Source: BOG-1155 sp050012495
GTDB lineage: Bacteria > Desulfobacterota > Syntrophorhabdia > Syntrophorhabdales > WCHB1-27
Assembly (NCBI GenBank): GCA_050012495.1
Contig: JBEKHB010000009.1
Coordinates: 1 to 64,000 of the forward strand
DNA: 64,000 bases
Direction of reading: 5' to 3'
The notes beneath the pieces are model-generated. The model made no database searches and was not told where the DNA came from. It saw only the letters and a list, made by a program, of their open reading frames with translations. Positions 17,263 through 26,745 of this stretch are shown here, in pieces. Position 1 is the stretch's first letter, and each line of letters begins with the position of its first letter. The position numbers were made by a program, and so were the translations under genes.

Positions 17263-18114
17263 TCACCTTCTCCTGATGCCGAAAGTGCTGTGGGATTGTG
17301 CCATTCTCGCGACCCTGTCCGTATCCTGCTCGCTCTTGATCAGGGTGCCGAGGAAAGGCACTTCGGAAGTGAACTTTTCGAGGTCGAGGCCGCCCATGGC
17401 GCAGGCCTTTATCCAGTCGAGCAGTTCGCTCGTGGAAGGTTTCTTGCGGAGGCCGTCAACCTGGCGTATCCAATAAAACTTCTTGAGCGCCTCCCGCATG
17501 AGCTTCTCCTGAATATCGGGAAAATGGACTTTGACGATCCTCTCCATCATGTCCTCGTCGGGGAACTCGATATAGTAGAAGACGCACCGGCGCAGGAACG
17601 CGTCGGGCAGCTCCTTCTCGGAATTGCTTGTGATGATCACGATGGGCCTGTGCGTCGCCTTCACCTCTTCGTCCAGCTCGTTAATATGGAAGGACATCTC
17701 ATCAAGCTCGTTGAGGAGGTCGTTGGGGAATTCTACATCCGCCTTGTCGATTTCATCGATGAGGAGCACCACCCGCTCGTCGGAGATAAACGCCTGCCCC
17801 AGCCTCCCGTGCTTGATATACTGCCTGATGTCGGAAATATCCCTGTCCTTGAAGCGCGCGTCATTGAGGCGCTGGACCGTGTCGTACACGTAAAGACCGT
17901 CCTTTGCCTTCGTGGTCGATTTGATATTCCAGGTCAACAGCTTCTTGCCGAGGGCGCCGGCGATGCTGTGGGCGAGAAGGGTTTTGCCCGTACCCGGCTC
18001 GCCCTTTATCACGAGCGGCTTGCCGAGTATGATCGACACGTTGACAATCTCCATCAAGGGTTTTGATGCAATATAGTCACTGCTGCCTTCGTAGTTCTGT
18101 CCGGTTCTATTCAT
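17263..18114 (-). CDS. MoxR-family AAA+ ATPase
   Basis: A 283-residue AAA+ ATPase. I use the ATG whose complement ends at 18114; a TTG 18 codons upstream lacks family support. Walker A GEPGTGKT is at about residues 39-46, Walker B VVLLIDEID at about 110-118, sensor 1 IVIITSNSEKELPDA and the arginine-containing RRCVFYYIEFP follow. In this family ATP hydrolysis drives remodelling of a client through the VWA partner encoded next. It is transcribed away from fusA, with a 257-bp divergent gap. Confidence 0.92.
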   Translation of the reverse strand: MNRTGQNYEGSSDYIASKPLMEIVNVSIILGKPLVIKGEPGTGKTLLAHSIAGALGKKLLTWNIKSTTKAKDGLYVYDTVQRLNDARFKDRDISDIRQYIKHGRLGQAFISDERVVLLIDEIDKADVEFPNDLLNELDEMSFHINELDEEVKATHRPIVIITSNSEKELPDAFLRRCVFYYIEFPDEDMMERIVKVHFPDIQEKLMREALKKFYWIRQVDGLRKKPSTSELLDWIKACAMGGLDLEKFTSEVPFLGTLIKSEQDTDRVARMAQSHSTFGIRRR

Positions 18115-18334
18115 CTTCTTCAAGGTCCCCCTTGGGCGTGAAAAATCGCTATAGTAGTATATTTCCAACGCGGGTTTTTGTCAACGGTTGTATCCAAACC
18201 ATACTGCTCAATGCCCGGAAAATAAGGGCAGCGGGCGACGGGACAAACCCCGTTATCCTGCGTGCCACGGAGGATGTTACCGGCCGACCAAAGACCGCCG
18301 GTTGAGGGTGAAGCCGCACCGCGAGGCATACAAG

Positions 18335-18363
18335 TTGACTTTTCGCCCGTTATTGGTCATATT
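18335..18363 (+). promoter_or_regulatory. possible promoter of the fusA operon
   Basis: TTGACT (18335-18340), 17-bp spacer, CATATT (18358-18363). The ATG of fusA follows only 9 nt later and has no Shine-Dalgarno, so a very short leader is implied. Confidence 0.4.
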
Positions 18364-18371
18364 CTTTACCG

Positions 18372-20414
18372 ATGAAGCGGGAAACCCTACGGCTGTCGAG
18401 AATAAGGAATATCGGCATAGCGGCCCATATAGATGCGGGCAAGACCACGGTAACGGAGCGCATCCTCTACTACACAGGCAAGACCTACAAAATGGGAGAG
18501 GTGCATGAAGGCACCGCCACCATGGATTATCTGCCGCAGGAGCAGGAGCGGGGCATCACCATCACTTCGGCGGTAACCACATGCTACTGGAAGGACTGCG
18601 AGATACAGATCATCGATACGCCGGGACACGTCGATTTTACCATCGAGGTGGAAAGGTCGCTCAGGGTGCTCGATGGTATGGTCGAGGTCTTCTCAGGGGT
18701 CGAGGGGGTCGAGTCTCAATCGGAGACCGTATGGCATCAGGCGGATAAGTACCGTGTGCCGAGGATCGCGTTTATCAACAAGCTCGACAGGCTCGGAGCC
18801 GATTTTTTCCAGGTCCTTGATATGATGGTGGAGAAATTGGGGACCAACCCCATACCGCTCCAGATACCGCTCGGGAGGGAAGACGGCTTTTACGGCGTTG
18901 TCGACCTGATCGCGATGAAGGCCGTCGTGTGGAATGAGGAAGACCTCGGAGCGAGCTACCGGTATGTGCTGATCCCAAAGGATGCCGCGGAAGTCGCCGC
19001 AGAGTTTCGCGAAAAGCTCCTCGAAAAACTTTCGTTGCTCGATGACCGGTTCATGGAGCGCTATCTGGAAGGTCGCGCTATTGACGAAACCTTTATGCAC
19101 GAGACGATCAGGAAGGGGACCGTTGCCCTCAACTGCGTGCCCGTTGTATGTGGCTCCGCCCTTCGGAACAAGGGCATCCAGAGCCTTCTCGATGCGATCG
19201 TCAACTACCTCCCTTCGCCGCTCGAAGTGCCCCCGGTAGAGGGCGTCAACCCGGCGACCGGGGAGAGGGAGCGCCGGGAAGCGCGCGTGGACGAAGACCT
19301 GTGCGCCCTTGCCTTCAAGGTCCTCATGGAAGAGGGGCGGAAGCTCGTCTATATTCGCGTTTACTCCGGTCGGCTCGGCGTTGGGGAAGACGTGTACAAC
19401 GTCAACCTCAATAAGAAAGAGAAAGTATCCAGGATCTACAAGATCCACGCGAACCGCAAGGAGCGGGTCGAAGAAGCCCTGACCGGCGCTCTCGTCGGTG
19501 TGGTGGGTCTGAAGGAGACATCGACGGGGCACACCCTCGTGAGGACGCGGCCGATCGTGCTTGAGCCGATCGGCATGTACCAGCCGGTCATTTCCATTGC
19601 GGTCGAGCCGAGGCGCAACGTGGACCAGGAGAAGCTGCTCCAGGTGCTCAACCGGATTGCGGAGGAAGACCCGACTTTTCTCGTGACTGCGGACGAAGAC
19701 GCGTATCAGACCGTTGTCTCCGGCATGGGGGAGCTCCATCTCGACGTCGTGGTGCGGAGGATGAAGGAAGAGTTTGGCATAGACCTTCTCGTGGGAAAGC
19801 CGCAGGTTGTGTACAGGGAGACCATCGAACGTCAGGCCGGCATGGAGCATGTATTCGAGAAGGTGATCAACAACGTGATGTGCAAGGGTTCCGCGACATT
19901 GACGCTCATCCCGCTGAAAAGGGGCCTGGGGATCGCCATCGTCAGGCGGATCGCTGAAGACGACCCTGCATTCGCGTATCTCTCCGCCATAGAAGAAGGC
20001 ATCCGTGAGGCGGTCCAGATCGGTCCCCTCAAAGGCTTTCCCCTGACCGATATCCGCATTGAAATTCAGAAAGCAAGCTTCAGCAACCCGGACTTTGCGC
20101 GGCTCACGCTGAAAATGGCCGCCTATGAGGGTTTTCGGAAGGCGTGTCAGGAAGCGCACCCCATCCTGCTCGTCCCCATCATGTCTTTGACCGTGACCGT
20201 GCCCAATGAGTTCATGGGGGAGATCATCGCCGATCTCCATGGGAGGAAGTGCCAGATCTTGAACATCTCCGCGAAAGAGAAGATCACCGTGATCCGGGCC
20301 AACGCGCCTCTTACCAAGATGTTCGGTTACTCGACCGATATCAGGTCCCTTTCGCAGGGCAGGGCCTCATTCAGCATGTATTTTTCCCATTACGACCGAG
20401 TGGAGAATGAATAG
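18372..20414 (+). CDS. fusA: elongation factor G-like GTPase
   Basis: A 680-residue translational GTPase. G1 AHIDAGKT is at residues 17-24, switch I contains QEQERGITI, G3 is DTPGHVDF, G4 is NKLD. Domains II to V follow in normal order with no gap. It moves tRNA and mRNA through the ribosome or, if it is the second EF-G type, recycles ribosomes or acts under stress. It is not next to rpsL/rpsG/tuf, which suggests the second copy (EF-G2). The 8-bp overlap with birA indicates coupling. Confidence 0.92.
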   Translation: MKRETLRLSRIRNIGIAAHIDAGKTTVTERILYYTGKTYKMGEVHEGTATMDYLPQEQERGITITSAVTTCYWKDCEIQIIDTPGHVDFTIEVERSLRVLDGMVEVFSGVEGVESQSETVWHQADKYRVPRIAFINKLDRLGADFFQVLDMMVEKLGTNPIPLQIPLGREDGFYGVVDLIAMKAVVWNEEDLGASYRYVLIPKDAAEVAAEFREKLLEKLSLLDDRFMERYLEGRAIDETFMHETIRKGTVALNCVPVVCGSALRNKGIQSLLDAIVNYLPSPLEVPPVEGVNPATGERERREARVDEDLCALAFKVLMEEGRKLVYIRVYSGRLGVGEDVYNVNLNKKEKVSRIYKIHANRKERVEEALTGALVGVVGLKETSTGHTLVRTRPIVLEPIGMYQPVISIAVEPRRNVDQEKLLQVLNRIAEEDPTFLVTADEDAYQTVVSGMGELHLDVVVRRMKEEFGIDLLVGKPQVVYRETIERQAGMEHVFEKVINNVMCKGSATLTLIPLKRGLGIAIVRRIAEDDPAFAYLSAIEEGIREAVQIGPLKGFPLTDIRIEIQKASFSNPDFARLTLKMAAYEGFRKACQEAHPILLVPIMSLTVTVPNEFMGEIIADLHGRKCQILNISAKEKITVIRANAPLTKMFGYSTDIRSLSQGRASFSMYFSHYDRVENE

Positions 20415-21372
20415 GGCAGGGGAGGTCCTCGGTTTTTTGCGGGAGGGGTCCGGCTATGTCTCGGGGGACCTCATAGCCTCGCGGCTCTCCATCAGCAGGA
20501 CCGCCGTCTGGAAAATCCTCAGACAGCTCGGCCGGATGGGCTACGCGTATGATGCGCTGAAAGGGAAAGGATACCGGCTCACAGGTGCGCCCGACCGGCT
20601 CTACCCCTGGGAGGTCGAGCGATATCTGGAGACGCGGTTTGTGGGGAGAGAGATTATCTACAAAGATTCCGTGGGCTCGACCAACGGCGTTGCCTTCGAC
20701 CTGGCACTGGCCGGCTGCGGTGAAGGCACGTGTGTGATCGCGGAGACGCAAGGCGCCGGTCGGGGCAGGCTCCGCAGGCGTTGGCGTTCCCCTTACGGCA
20801 AGAATATTTACGTGTCGTCTGTCTTGAGACCGGCCCTCCACACATCGGATGTTTCTCCTCTCACGTTCATCTCCTGCCTTGCCGCGTTCGACACCCTGAC
20901 ATCGATGGGTCTGGCGCCCACCCTCAAGTGGCCGAACGACGTGCTGGTGAACGGCAGGAAGATCTGTGGGACTCTCATCGAGCTCATCGTGGAACCGGAT
21001 ACGGTGCGCTTCGTGGTCATCGGCATAGGTCTCAACGTCAACATGAGCGAGGCCGATATGGATGAAGAGATCAGGGGCAAAGCGACGTCCCTTTTTCTCG
21101 AGACCGGAAATTGCTTTGAAAGGGCTCGTGTTTGTGGCATGCTATTGAACAATCTCGAGAAGTACTACGAGGCGGTAAAAGGCCGGGGGGTCGATGAGAT
21201 CTGCCGCCTGTGGGAAGAACGGGCAAATATCAGGGGTGTCTTTATGGAGATCGTACAGGCAGACAGGGTATATCGGGGCGTCTCCGAGGGCATCGGGAGG
21301 GATGGCGCTATGCTTCTGAGAGAAGAAAGCGGTGTAGTGACACGGGTGATAGCGGGCGATGTCAATTTCTAA
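20407..21372 (+). CDS. birA: biotin-protein ligase / biotin operon repressor
   Basis: A 321-residue protein that activates biotin and attaches it to carboxylase carrier domains. The N-terminal winged helix (about 1-62, SRLSISRTAVWKILRQLG) marks the bifunctional repressor type. The catalytic domain has GRGRLRRRWRSP (from about residue 118, the biotinyl-AMP loop) and KWPNDVLVNGRKICG (Lys174). The C-terminal SH3-like domain is present. It overlaps fusA by 8 bp and coaX by 14 bp; birA-coaX pairs are common. Confidence 0.95.
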   Translation: MNRAGEVLGFLREGSGYVSGDLIASRLSISRTAVWKILRQLGRMGYAYDALKGKGYRLTGAPDRLYPWEVERYLETRFVGREIIYKDSVGSTNGVAFDLALAGCGEGTCVIAETQGAGRGRLRRRWRSPYGKNIYVSSVLRPALHTSDVSPLTFISCLAAFDTLTSMGLAPTLKWPNDVLVNGRKICGTLIELIVEPDTVRFVVIGIGLNVNMSEADMDEEIRGKATSLFLETGNCFERARVCGMLLNNLEKYYEAVKGRGVDEICRLWEERANIRGVFMEIVQADRVYRGVSEGIGRDGAMLLREESGVVTRVIAGDVNF

Positions 21373-22156
21373 CACGCTTCTCGTCATCGATATCGGGAAT
21401 ACGAACGTTGTCTTCGGCGTGTACAGGGACGACACGCTCATCAACCATTGGCGGCTCAGCACGGTGCTCCACAAGACAGTCGACGAATACGCCATGCTCC
21501 TTGAGAGCCTCCTTGCCTTTGAGAAACTGAGGCTGGCCGATATAGAGAGCGCAATCATCTCGTGCGTGGTCCCGCCCCTTCTCATTTCTTTCAAAATGAT
21601 GTGCTGCAAATACATCGGCATCGAGCCGATAGTCGTAGAGCCGGGCATAAAGACGGGCATGCCCATCCTGTACGAAAACCCGCAGGAAGTGGGGGCGGAC
21701 CGAATCGTCAATGCGGTGGCGGGCTACGAGAAGCACAGAAAAGCCTTGATTATTGTGGATTTCGGCACGGCTACCACGTTCGACTACGTAACGCCGAAAG
21801 GCGAATACGCGGGAGGGGCCATCGCCCCCGGCGTCATGATCTCCATGGAGGCCCTGTTCGAGCGCGCGTCGAAGCTGCCGAGGGTCGAGCTGGTAAAACC
21901 GAAAGAGATCATCGGAAAGAATACGGTCAACGCCATGCAAGCCGGGATCGTGTACGGCTATATCAGTCTCGTTGACGGCATCGTGGTGCGGATGAAGGAA
22001 GCGGTAGCGACGAAGCCCCGCGTCATAGCCACCGGCGGTCTAGCAAATCTCATCTACCGGGAATCCCAAAGCCTTGACGAGGTCGATGAGCTCCTCACGC
22101 TGAAGGGGTTGAAAATACTCTACGAAAAGAACAAAGACTTCCATAAGTTCAAATGA
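21359..22156 (+). CDS. coaX: type III pantothenate kinase
   Basis: A 265-residue ASKHA-fold kinase that makes 4'-phosphopantothenate, the first step of CoA synthesis. It starts LLVIDIGNTNVVFG (the phosphate-1 motif), has GADRIVNAVAGYEKH in the middle and DFGTATTFD plus GGAIAPG as the phosphate-2 and adenosine motifs. It overlaps birA by 14 bp and closes the fusA-birA-coaX operon. Confidence 0.95.
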   Translation: MSISNTLLVIDIGNTNVVFGVYRDDTLINHWRLSTVLHKTVDEYAMLLESLLAFEKLRLADIESAIISCVVPPLLISFKMMCCKYIGIEPIVVEPGIKTGMPILYENPQEVGADRIVNAVAGYEKHRKALIIVDFGTATTFDYVTPKGEYAGGAIAPGVMISMEALFERASKLPRVELVKPKEIIGKNTVNAMQAGIVYGYISLVDGIVVRMKEAVATKPRVIATGGLANLIYRESQSLDEVDELLTLKGLKILYEKNKDFHKFK

Positions 22157-22189
22157 CGAGGGACGAGGGACGAGGGAAAGAGCGGACGC

Positions 22190-22870
22190 TCACACATCTC
22201 CTTCTTCCGCGTCGGCGAGCGTTTTTTCCCGGCGCGCTGTCCGCTCGATGGCATAGATCCTGCGGGCCAGGGCCTGCTCGAACCGGCCCGTCGCCCTTTT
22301 GAATTCAGCCACGGCAAAGCGGAGTCTTCCCTTACCGTATGAGGTTCTGAGGAGCGTGGCATCGACCGTATACTCCTCCCCGGCCACATAGAAGCGGAGT
22401 TTCACAGGGACGCCCGCTTCAAGGGGAATAGACCTGTCATGGCCGAATCTCACGCCGCCGAGCGATATATCGGCAATGGTTGCCTTCTCGTCACACACAT
22501 AGAGATCGAGGCGGCTCATGGGGGTCGGCACGACGCGGTAGCACGTCCTTACGCTATATGAGGCCGGGTCGGCTTTTCTGCTGACGAGGAGGGCCTGCAC
22601 CTGCCTGCCCGGGACCGCCCGGTAGTCATCGAGATATGAGGTAATTGCGGCAGGAAAACCATAGCGCGCCGGCCCGTCTTTCTCCTCCACGAGATAGGTC
22701 ACCGTGATCTCTCCGCCGCACACCCGGCTGTCGATAGGGGGCGTCGTCTGGGTGAGCACGAGGGTATCGCCGCTCACCTCATAGACCATCGAGTCCATCA
22801 CCAGTATATCCCTCCTCCGATGGTCCGTCTCCACGACGATCTTCACACTGAGTCCCGGCACAACCCCCAT
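22190..22870 (-). CDS. PilZ-domain protein (YcgR-like)
   Basis: A 226-residue protein with an N-terminal YcgR-like beta domain (about 1-105) and a C-terminal PilZ domain (about 108-205). The c-di-GMP motifs are visible: RTCYR fits RxxxR, and ADISLGGVRF fits D/N-x-S-x-x-G. It should bind cyclic di-GMP and alter motility or surface behaviour. No membrane segment is seen. It converges on coaX, and a 7-bp GACGAGG triplet repeat lies between them. Confidence 0.85.
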   Translation of the reverse strand: MGVVPGLSVKIVVETDHRRRDILVMDSMVYEVSGDTLVLTQTTPPIDSRVCGGEITVTYLVEEKDGPARYGFPAAITSYLDDYRAVPGRQVQALLVSRKADPASYSVRTCYRVVPTPMSRLDLYVCDEKATIADISLGGVRFGHDRSIPLEAGVPVKLRFYVAGEEYTVDATLLRTSYGKGRLRFAVAEFKRATGRFEQALARRIYAIERTARREKTLADAEEGDV

Positions 22871-22931
22871 AATAGAGTTGTTCGGATAAAGCGGCCGGGA
22901 CTTAAAAGTTTAACGTCTGCTTCGGCATTAT

Positions 22932-23041
22932 TTCCGGAAGATATATGCTGGCATAATTAAGAGACCTTATTGCGCTGATACAGTTATTAATAGCGACTAT
23001 TTACGATATATGACGTGGTACGAGTTCATTTATTTCCGGAA
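22932..23041. promoter_or_regulatory. pair of TTCCGGAA palindromes upstream of the transporter operon
   Basis: Two identical 8-bp palindromes at 22932-22939 and 23034-23041, each in the context TATTTCCGGAA. The second ends 7 bp before the -35 box. Their 102-bp spacing (near ten helical turns) suits two bound dimers. The stretch 22871-23207 contains no gene. Confidence 0.4.
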
Positions 23042-23048
23042 ATTTTTA

Positions 23049-23076
23049 TTGACATATTACTCCGGCCTATTATAGG
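23049..23076 (+). promoter_or_regulatory. promoter of the branched-chain-type ABC transporter operon
   Basis: TTGACA (23049-23054), 16-bp spacer, TATAGG (23071-23076). The leader to the first ATG is about 125 nt and shows no T-run hairpin. Confidence 0.6.
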
Positions 23077-23207
23077 ATCAATTAGGTGAGACAAAGAAAA
23101 GAGGTATGAGACCTGTGGCCCCGGATAGGCTGTTTTGCCCGATGCGGTGACCACATCGGATCTGATTTTGATCGGATGTGCATTCTATACCGGAAAGGAG
23201 TAAAGCT

Positions 23208-24416
23208 ATGAAGAAATCCCTTTGTTGTGTGGTCCTTTCAACCCCTATTGTGATGATATTGCTTGTAGCCGGCGTCATGGCTGCTTCCGCGCCCCAGACG
23301 ATTCCGGTGGGGGTCGTCGTTTCCCTGAGCGGCTTTGACTCCAACAACGGGACACAGGGAAAGGCCGGGTTTGAGCTTGCTGCGGAGGACATCAACCGGA
23401 CAGGGGGCGTATACGTGAAGCAGTATAACAAGAAGATCCCCCTTGAGCTCATCATCCAGGACATGGAATCAGATCGAAACAAGGCGATAAGCAGGATGGA
23501 ATGGCTCTACACGTCGAAGAAGGTTGTTGCCTACGTCGGGATGACGCTCATCAATGCGGGTCAGGGCGTGGCGGAAAAAAATAGAGTGCCCGCTATCGTC
23601 CTTGCGTCGCCGGTACAGGCGGCTCATGACCGAGGACTCCGGTACTGGTTTTCGCCGGTCGGCAAATCGCCGGACCTCGCCAGGGTTATGTTTGATTTGC
23701 TCGACAGCGTCCCGGAAAAAGAGAGACCTAAGACGGCAGCTATCTTTCAGGAGAACAGCGAGTATGGTGTGGAGCAAGCAGAGTACTTCAAGAAAGAAGC
23801 AGTCAAGCGAGGCTGCAAGGTTGTTGCCTTCGAGAAGTATAGCCCCATGTCGAAGGACTTGAGTCCCCTCATCCTCGCGGCGAAGAACGCCGGTGCGGAA
23901 GCACTGCTGACGAATCCCGTCACCCCCGATGCCATGTTGATGATGAGGCAGATGAAAGAACTGGATTACAACCCTAAGGCGCTTGTCGTCATCCGGGGCG
24001 CCAACGATCTTTCGTGGGGCAAGGCCATGGGACCCATGGGCGATTATGCGGTGATCACGAGTTTCTGGCATCATGGCGTGAAGTATCCCGGCGTCGACAA
24101 ACTTAATGCCGCCCACCGGGCCAAGTTTGGGAGACCGGCCGATATAGAGACAGGCAATGCCTATGCCTCAATCCAGATCCTGGCAGACGCAATTGAAAGG
24201 GCGGGAACCCTGGACACGACCAAACTGAGGGATGCCATAGCAGCGATCGACGTGATGACCGTCATTGGGAAAGTGAAGTTTAACGCCAACGGCACGGCAG
24301 TGAGTCCCTGTCCGGCCCTCGTGCAGTGGGTAGGAGGACAACAGAAACTGATATGGCCCAAGGAGTTTAGAGAGAGCTCCTACGTCTACCCGATGCCTCC
24401 CTGGACGAACCGCTAG
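23208..24416 (+). CDS. ABC transporter substrate-binding protein, branched-chain amino acid (LivJ) type
   Basis: A 402-residue periplasmic binding protein. I start at ATG 23208 because GGAAAGGAG lies just before it and a signal peptide (MKKSLCCVV...VMAAS) then begins at residue 1. The mature part is the type I periplasmic binding fold: IPVGVVVSLSGFDSNNG, the GAELA-like AGFELAAEDINR, and FQENSEYGV in the second lobe. This family also carries aromatic acids, amides and dicarboxylates, so the ligand need not be an amino acid. Following genes encode all four other transporter parts and then catabolic FAD oxidases. Confidence 0.9.
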   Translation: MKKSLCCVVLSTPIVMILLVAGVMAASAPQTIPVGVVVSLSGFDSNNGTQGKAGFELAAEDINRTGGVYVKQYNKKIPLELIIQDMESDRNKAISRMEWLYTSKKVVAYVGMTLINAGQGVAEKNRVPAIVLASPVQAAHDRGLRYWFSPVGKSPDLARVMFDLLDSVPEKERPKTAAIFQENSEYGVEQAEYFKKEAVKRGCKVVAFEKYSPMSKDLSPLILAAKNAGAEALLTNPVTPDAMLMMRQMKELDYNPKALVVIRGANDLSWGKAMGPMGDYAVITSFWHHGVKYPGVDKLNAAHRAKFGRPADIETGNAYASIQILADAIERAGTLDTTKLRDAIAAIDVMTVIGKVKFNANGTAVSPCPALVQWVGGQQKLIWPKEFRESSYVYPMPPWTNR

Positions 24417-24444
24417 TCGTTTCAAGGGTGAAAAAGGGGATGGA

Positions 24445-25176
24445 ATGGCTCTCCTGGAAGTAAAGGGCTTGTCCAAATCGTTTGGCGGGCTGGCCGTCCT
24501 TTCCGACATCGATCTCCGCGTGGCCGAGAAAGAGATCGTAGGCCTGATAGGCCCTAACGGATCAGGAAAGTCGACCTTGTTCAACACGATCATGGGCTCT
24601 CTGAAGCCCGACGGGGGAAGCGTCCTGTTCCGGGGTCGGGAGATCGCCGGCCTCAAGCCACATCAGGTCTGCAAGCAGGGCATCGGCAGGACTTTCCAGC
24701 TTACCAGGCCGTTTAACCGCATGACATGTCTGGAGAACGTCATGGTGGGGAGGTCCTTCGGGTCCGGTCCGGTGTGCAGCCTCAAGGAGACCAGGAGCGA
24801 GGCCCGGGAGGTACTCTCCTCCGTTGGTCTTTTGGAAAAGCAGAACACGGTCGCTTCGGCTCTCAATCTGATCGAACGTAAGCGACTGGAGTTGGCAAAG
24901 GCACTGGCCACCCACCCTAAACTGTTGTTGCTGGACGAGATTATGGCCGGCTTAAACCCGATGGAGGTCCGGATGGCCGTCAGACTGATCCTCCGGATCA
25001 ATGATTCAGGGGTCAGTGTCATCATTGTCGAGCACGTGATGAAGGTGCTGTTAGGTATTTCGATGAGGGTCGTGGTGCTGGACGCAGGGAGAAAGATCGC
25101 GGAAGGCGCACCTCGTGACGTGGTGTCGAACCGCGACGTGATAGAGGCGTACCTTGGAACGGACATCCATGCTTGA
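24445..25176 (+). CDS. ABC transporter ATP-binding protein, LivG type
   Basis: A 243-residue ATPase. Walker A GPNGSGKST (about residues 35-43), Q-loop near QLTRPF, and Walker B LLLLDEIMAGLNP are present. The expected LSGGQ signature is replaced by NLIERKRLELAKAL, a degeneracy seen in LivG proteins, where the signature reads like LS.G..R. It is 28 bp after the binding protein and overlaps the next ATPase by 8 bp. Confidence 0.9.
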   Translation: MALLEVKGLSKSFGGLAVLSDIDLRVAEKEIVGLIGPNGSGKSTLFNTIMGSLKPDGGSVLFRGREIAGLKPHQVCKQGIGRTFQLTRPFNRMTCLENVMVGRSFGSGPVCSLKETRSEAREVLSSVGLLEKQNTVASALNLIERKRLELAKALATHPKLLLLDEIMAGLNPMEVRMAVRLILRINDSGVSVIIVEHVMKVLLGISMRVVVLDAGRKIAEGAPRDVVSNRDVIEAYLGTDIHA

Positions 25177-25885
25177 ACTGCGACAGGTCGACGTGCATCG
25201 GCGAGATGTCCGGATTCTCTGGTCTGTCTCGCTTCGAGTGGAAGACGGTAAGATTGTCGCGCTGCTGGGCCCGAACGCCGCGGGGAAAACCACCCTTCTC
25301 ATGACCATATCCGGATTGATCAAGCCTTCAAAAGGGACGGTCTTTTTTGAGGGTAATCAGATTGACAGGCAGCCTGTGCACCGGATCGTGGAACTTGGAG
25401 TGAGCATGGTTCCTGAAGGAAGGCGGTTGTTTCCCGAGATGAGTGTTTTTGAAAACCTCGAGCTCGGGGCCTTTACCCCGAAGGCGCGGGCACGAAAGGA
25501 GCAGACCGCCGAGGAAGTCTTCAAGGTTTTTCCCGTCCTTAAAGAGAGGAGCGCCCAAATGGCGGGCACCCTGAGCGGAGGGGAACAACAAATGCTGGCT
25601 ATCGCCAGGGCGTTGATGTCCAGGCCGAAGCTGCTGCTCATCGACGAGCTCTCCTGGGGGCTGTCGCCGAAGATCATAAAAGATATTTCGGAGACCATCG
25701 TACGGATCAACAAAACAACGGGGCTGACTATTGTTATGGTGGAGCAGAACGTCGCCCTGTCTCTTGAGATGGCAGACTATGCCTATATTCTTGAAAATGG
25801 CCGCATTGTGGGGATGGGGGAAGCCGCCCGGCTTCGCGAGAGCGAGCAGGTCAAGAATGCCTACCTGGGTTTAGGGGACGCATAA
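25169..25885 (+). CDS. ABC transporter ATP-binding protein, LivF type
   Basis: A 238-residue ATPase; I start at ATG 25169 rather than the in-frame TTG 25154. Walker A GPNAAGKTT, the LivF block VPEGRRLFPEMSVFENLELG, signature TLSGGEQQML and Walker B LLLIDELSWGLSP are intact. It pairs with the LivG-type subunit to power the LivH/LivM channel. Its stop overlaps the start of livH by one base. Confidence 0.92.
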   Translation: MLELRQVDVHRRDVRILWSVSLRVEDGKIVALLGPNAAGKTTLLMTISGLIKPSKGTVFFEGNQIDRQPVHRIVELGVSMVPEGRRLFPEMSVFENLELGAFTPKARARKEQTAEEVFKVFPVLKERSAQMAGTLSGGEQQMLAIARALMSRPKLLLIDELSWGLSPKIIKDISETIVRINKTTGLTIVMVEQNVALSLEMADYAYILENGRIVGMGEAARLRESEQVKNAYLGLGDA

Positions 25886-26733
25886 TGGCGCAGATTATTG
25901 CCTACGGGATCATTACGGGTGCATTCTATGGTCTGGCGGCCATCGGACTCTCCCTCGTATTCGGCGTCATGAGGCATCTCAATATAGCCCACGGCTCTCT
26001 CCTGATGGTCGGCGGCTTCACCGCCTACTGGGCCTTCAACCTGCTGCATCTGGACCCCTTTCTCTCCATCCCCCTGGTAATGGCCATTCTGTTCCTCCTC
26101 GGGGCGGCCCTTTACAAAGGCCTCTTTTCGCACCTGGATAAACTACCCGAGGGTCAGAAAATTGACAATTCCATGTTGGTTGGTTTTGGGCTCATCTGGA
26201 TCATGGATAACCTCGCAACCATGCTATGGACATCCGACGTGCGTGCCATCACGCCCTCTTACACGGGCAAGGTCTGGCATGTTTTTCCCGGAGTTCGACT
26301 GCCTTTGGTGGGTTTGGCCATCGTTGCTCTCGCGGTCCTCGTCATCTTTTCCCTGCACTTTCTCCTCACGAGAACGTATTTCGGAAAGGCGGTAAGGGCC
26401 ACCGCGCAGGATAGAGAAGCTGCCAACCTCATGGGGATCAACGTGGAACGGACGTACCTGATGTTTTTTGCCCTGAGCGCCGCTCTCGCCGGGATTGCCG
26501 GCGTGGTGAGTGCCGTCAACTATTCTGTTTATCCTACGGTTGGCTTCGAATGGCTCCTGAAAGCGATCATCGTCCTTGTGCTCGCAGGTGTCGGAAGGAT
26601 TGGCCGGGTTTTTGGCGCCGGCCTGCTATTGGGGCTCGCAGAAGGGATAAGTGTCTATTTCGTCGGTCCGGCTTACCGGGAGGTTGTCGGGCTCGTCATG
26701 TTTATTCTGGTCCTCTTGAGAAGGTCCGCTTAG
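25885..26733 (+). CDS. branched-chain-type ABC transporter permease, LivH type
   Basis: A 282-residue permease with about eight membrane segments. It opens AQIIAYGIITGAFYGLAAIGLSL, has HLNIAHGSLLMVGG, the coupling region TAQDREAANLMGINVERTY and ends near GPAYREVVGLVMFILVLLRRSA. It forms the channel with LivM. Its start overlaps the stop of the preceding ATPase gene. Confidence 0.92.
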   Translation: MAQIIAYGIITGAFYGLAAIGLSLVFGVMRHLNIAHGSLLMVGGFTAYWAFNLLHLDPFLSIPLVMAILFLLGAALYKGLFSHLDKLPEGQKIDNSMLVGFGLIWIMDNLATMLWTSDVRAITPSYTGKVWHVFPGVRLPLVGLAIVALAVLVIFSLHFLLTRTYFGKAVRATAQDREAANLMGINVERTYLMFFALSAALAGIAGVVSAVNYSVYPTVGFEWLLKAIIVLVLAGVGRIGRVFGAGLLLGLAEGISVYFVGPAYREVVGLVMFILVLLRRSA

Positions 26734-26745
26734 AGGGAGACGCGC

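Noticed and set aside
18693..20240. 515-codon open frame on the minus strand
   Set aside because: It lies entirely antisense to fusA, has no ribosome site and no recognisable family. High GC makes long antisense frames common.
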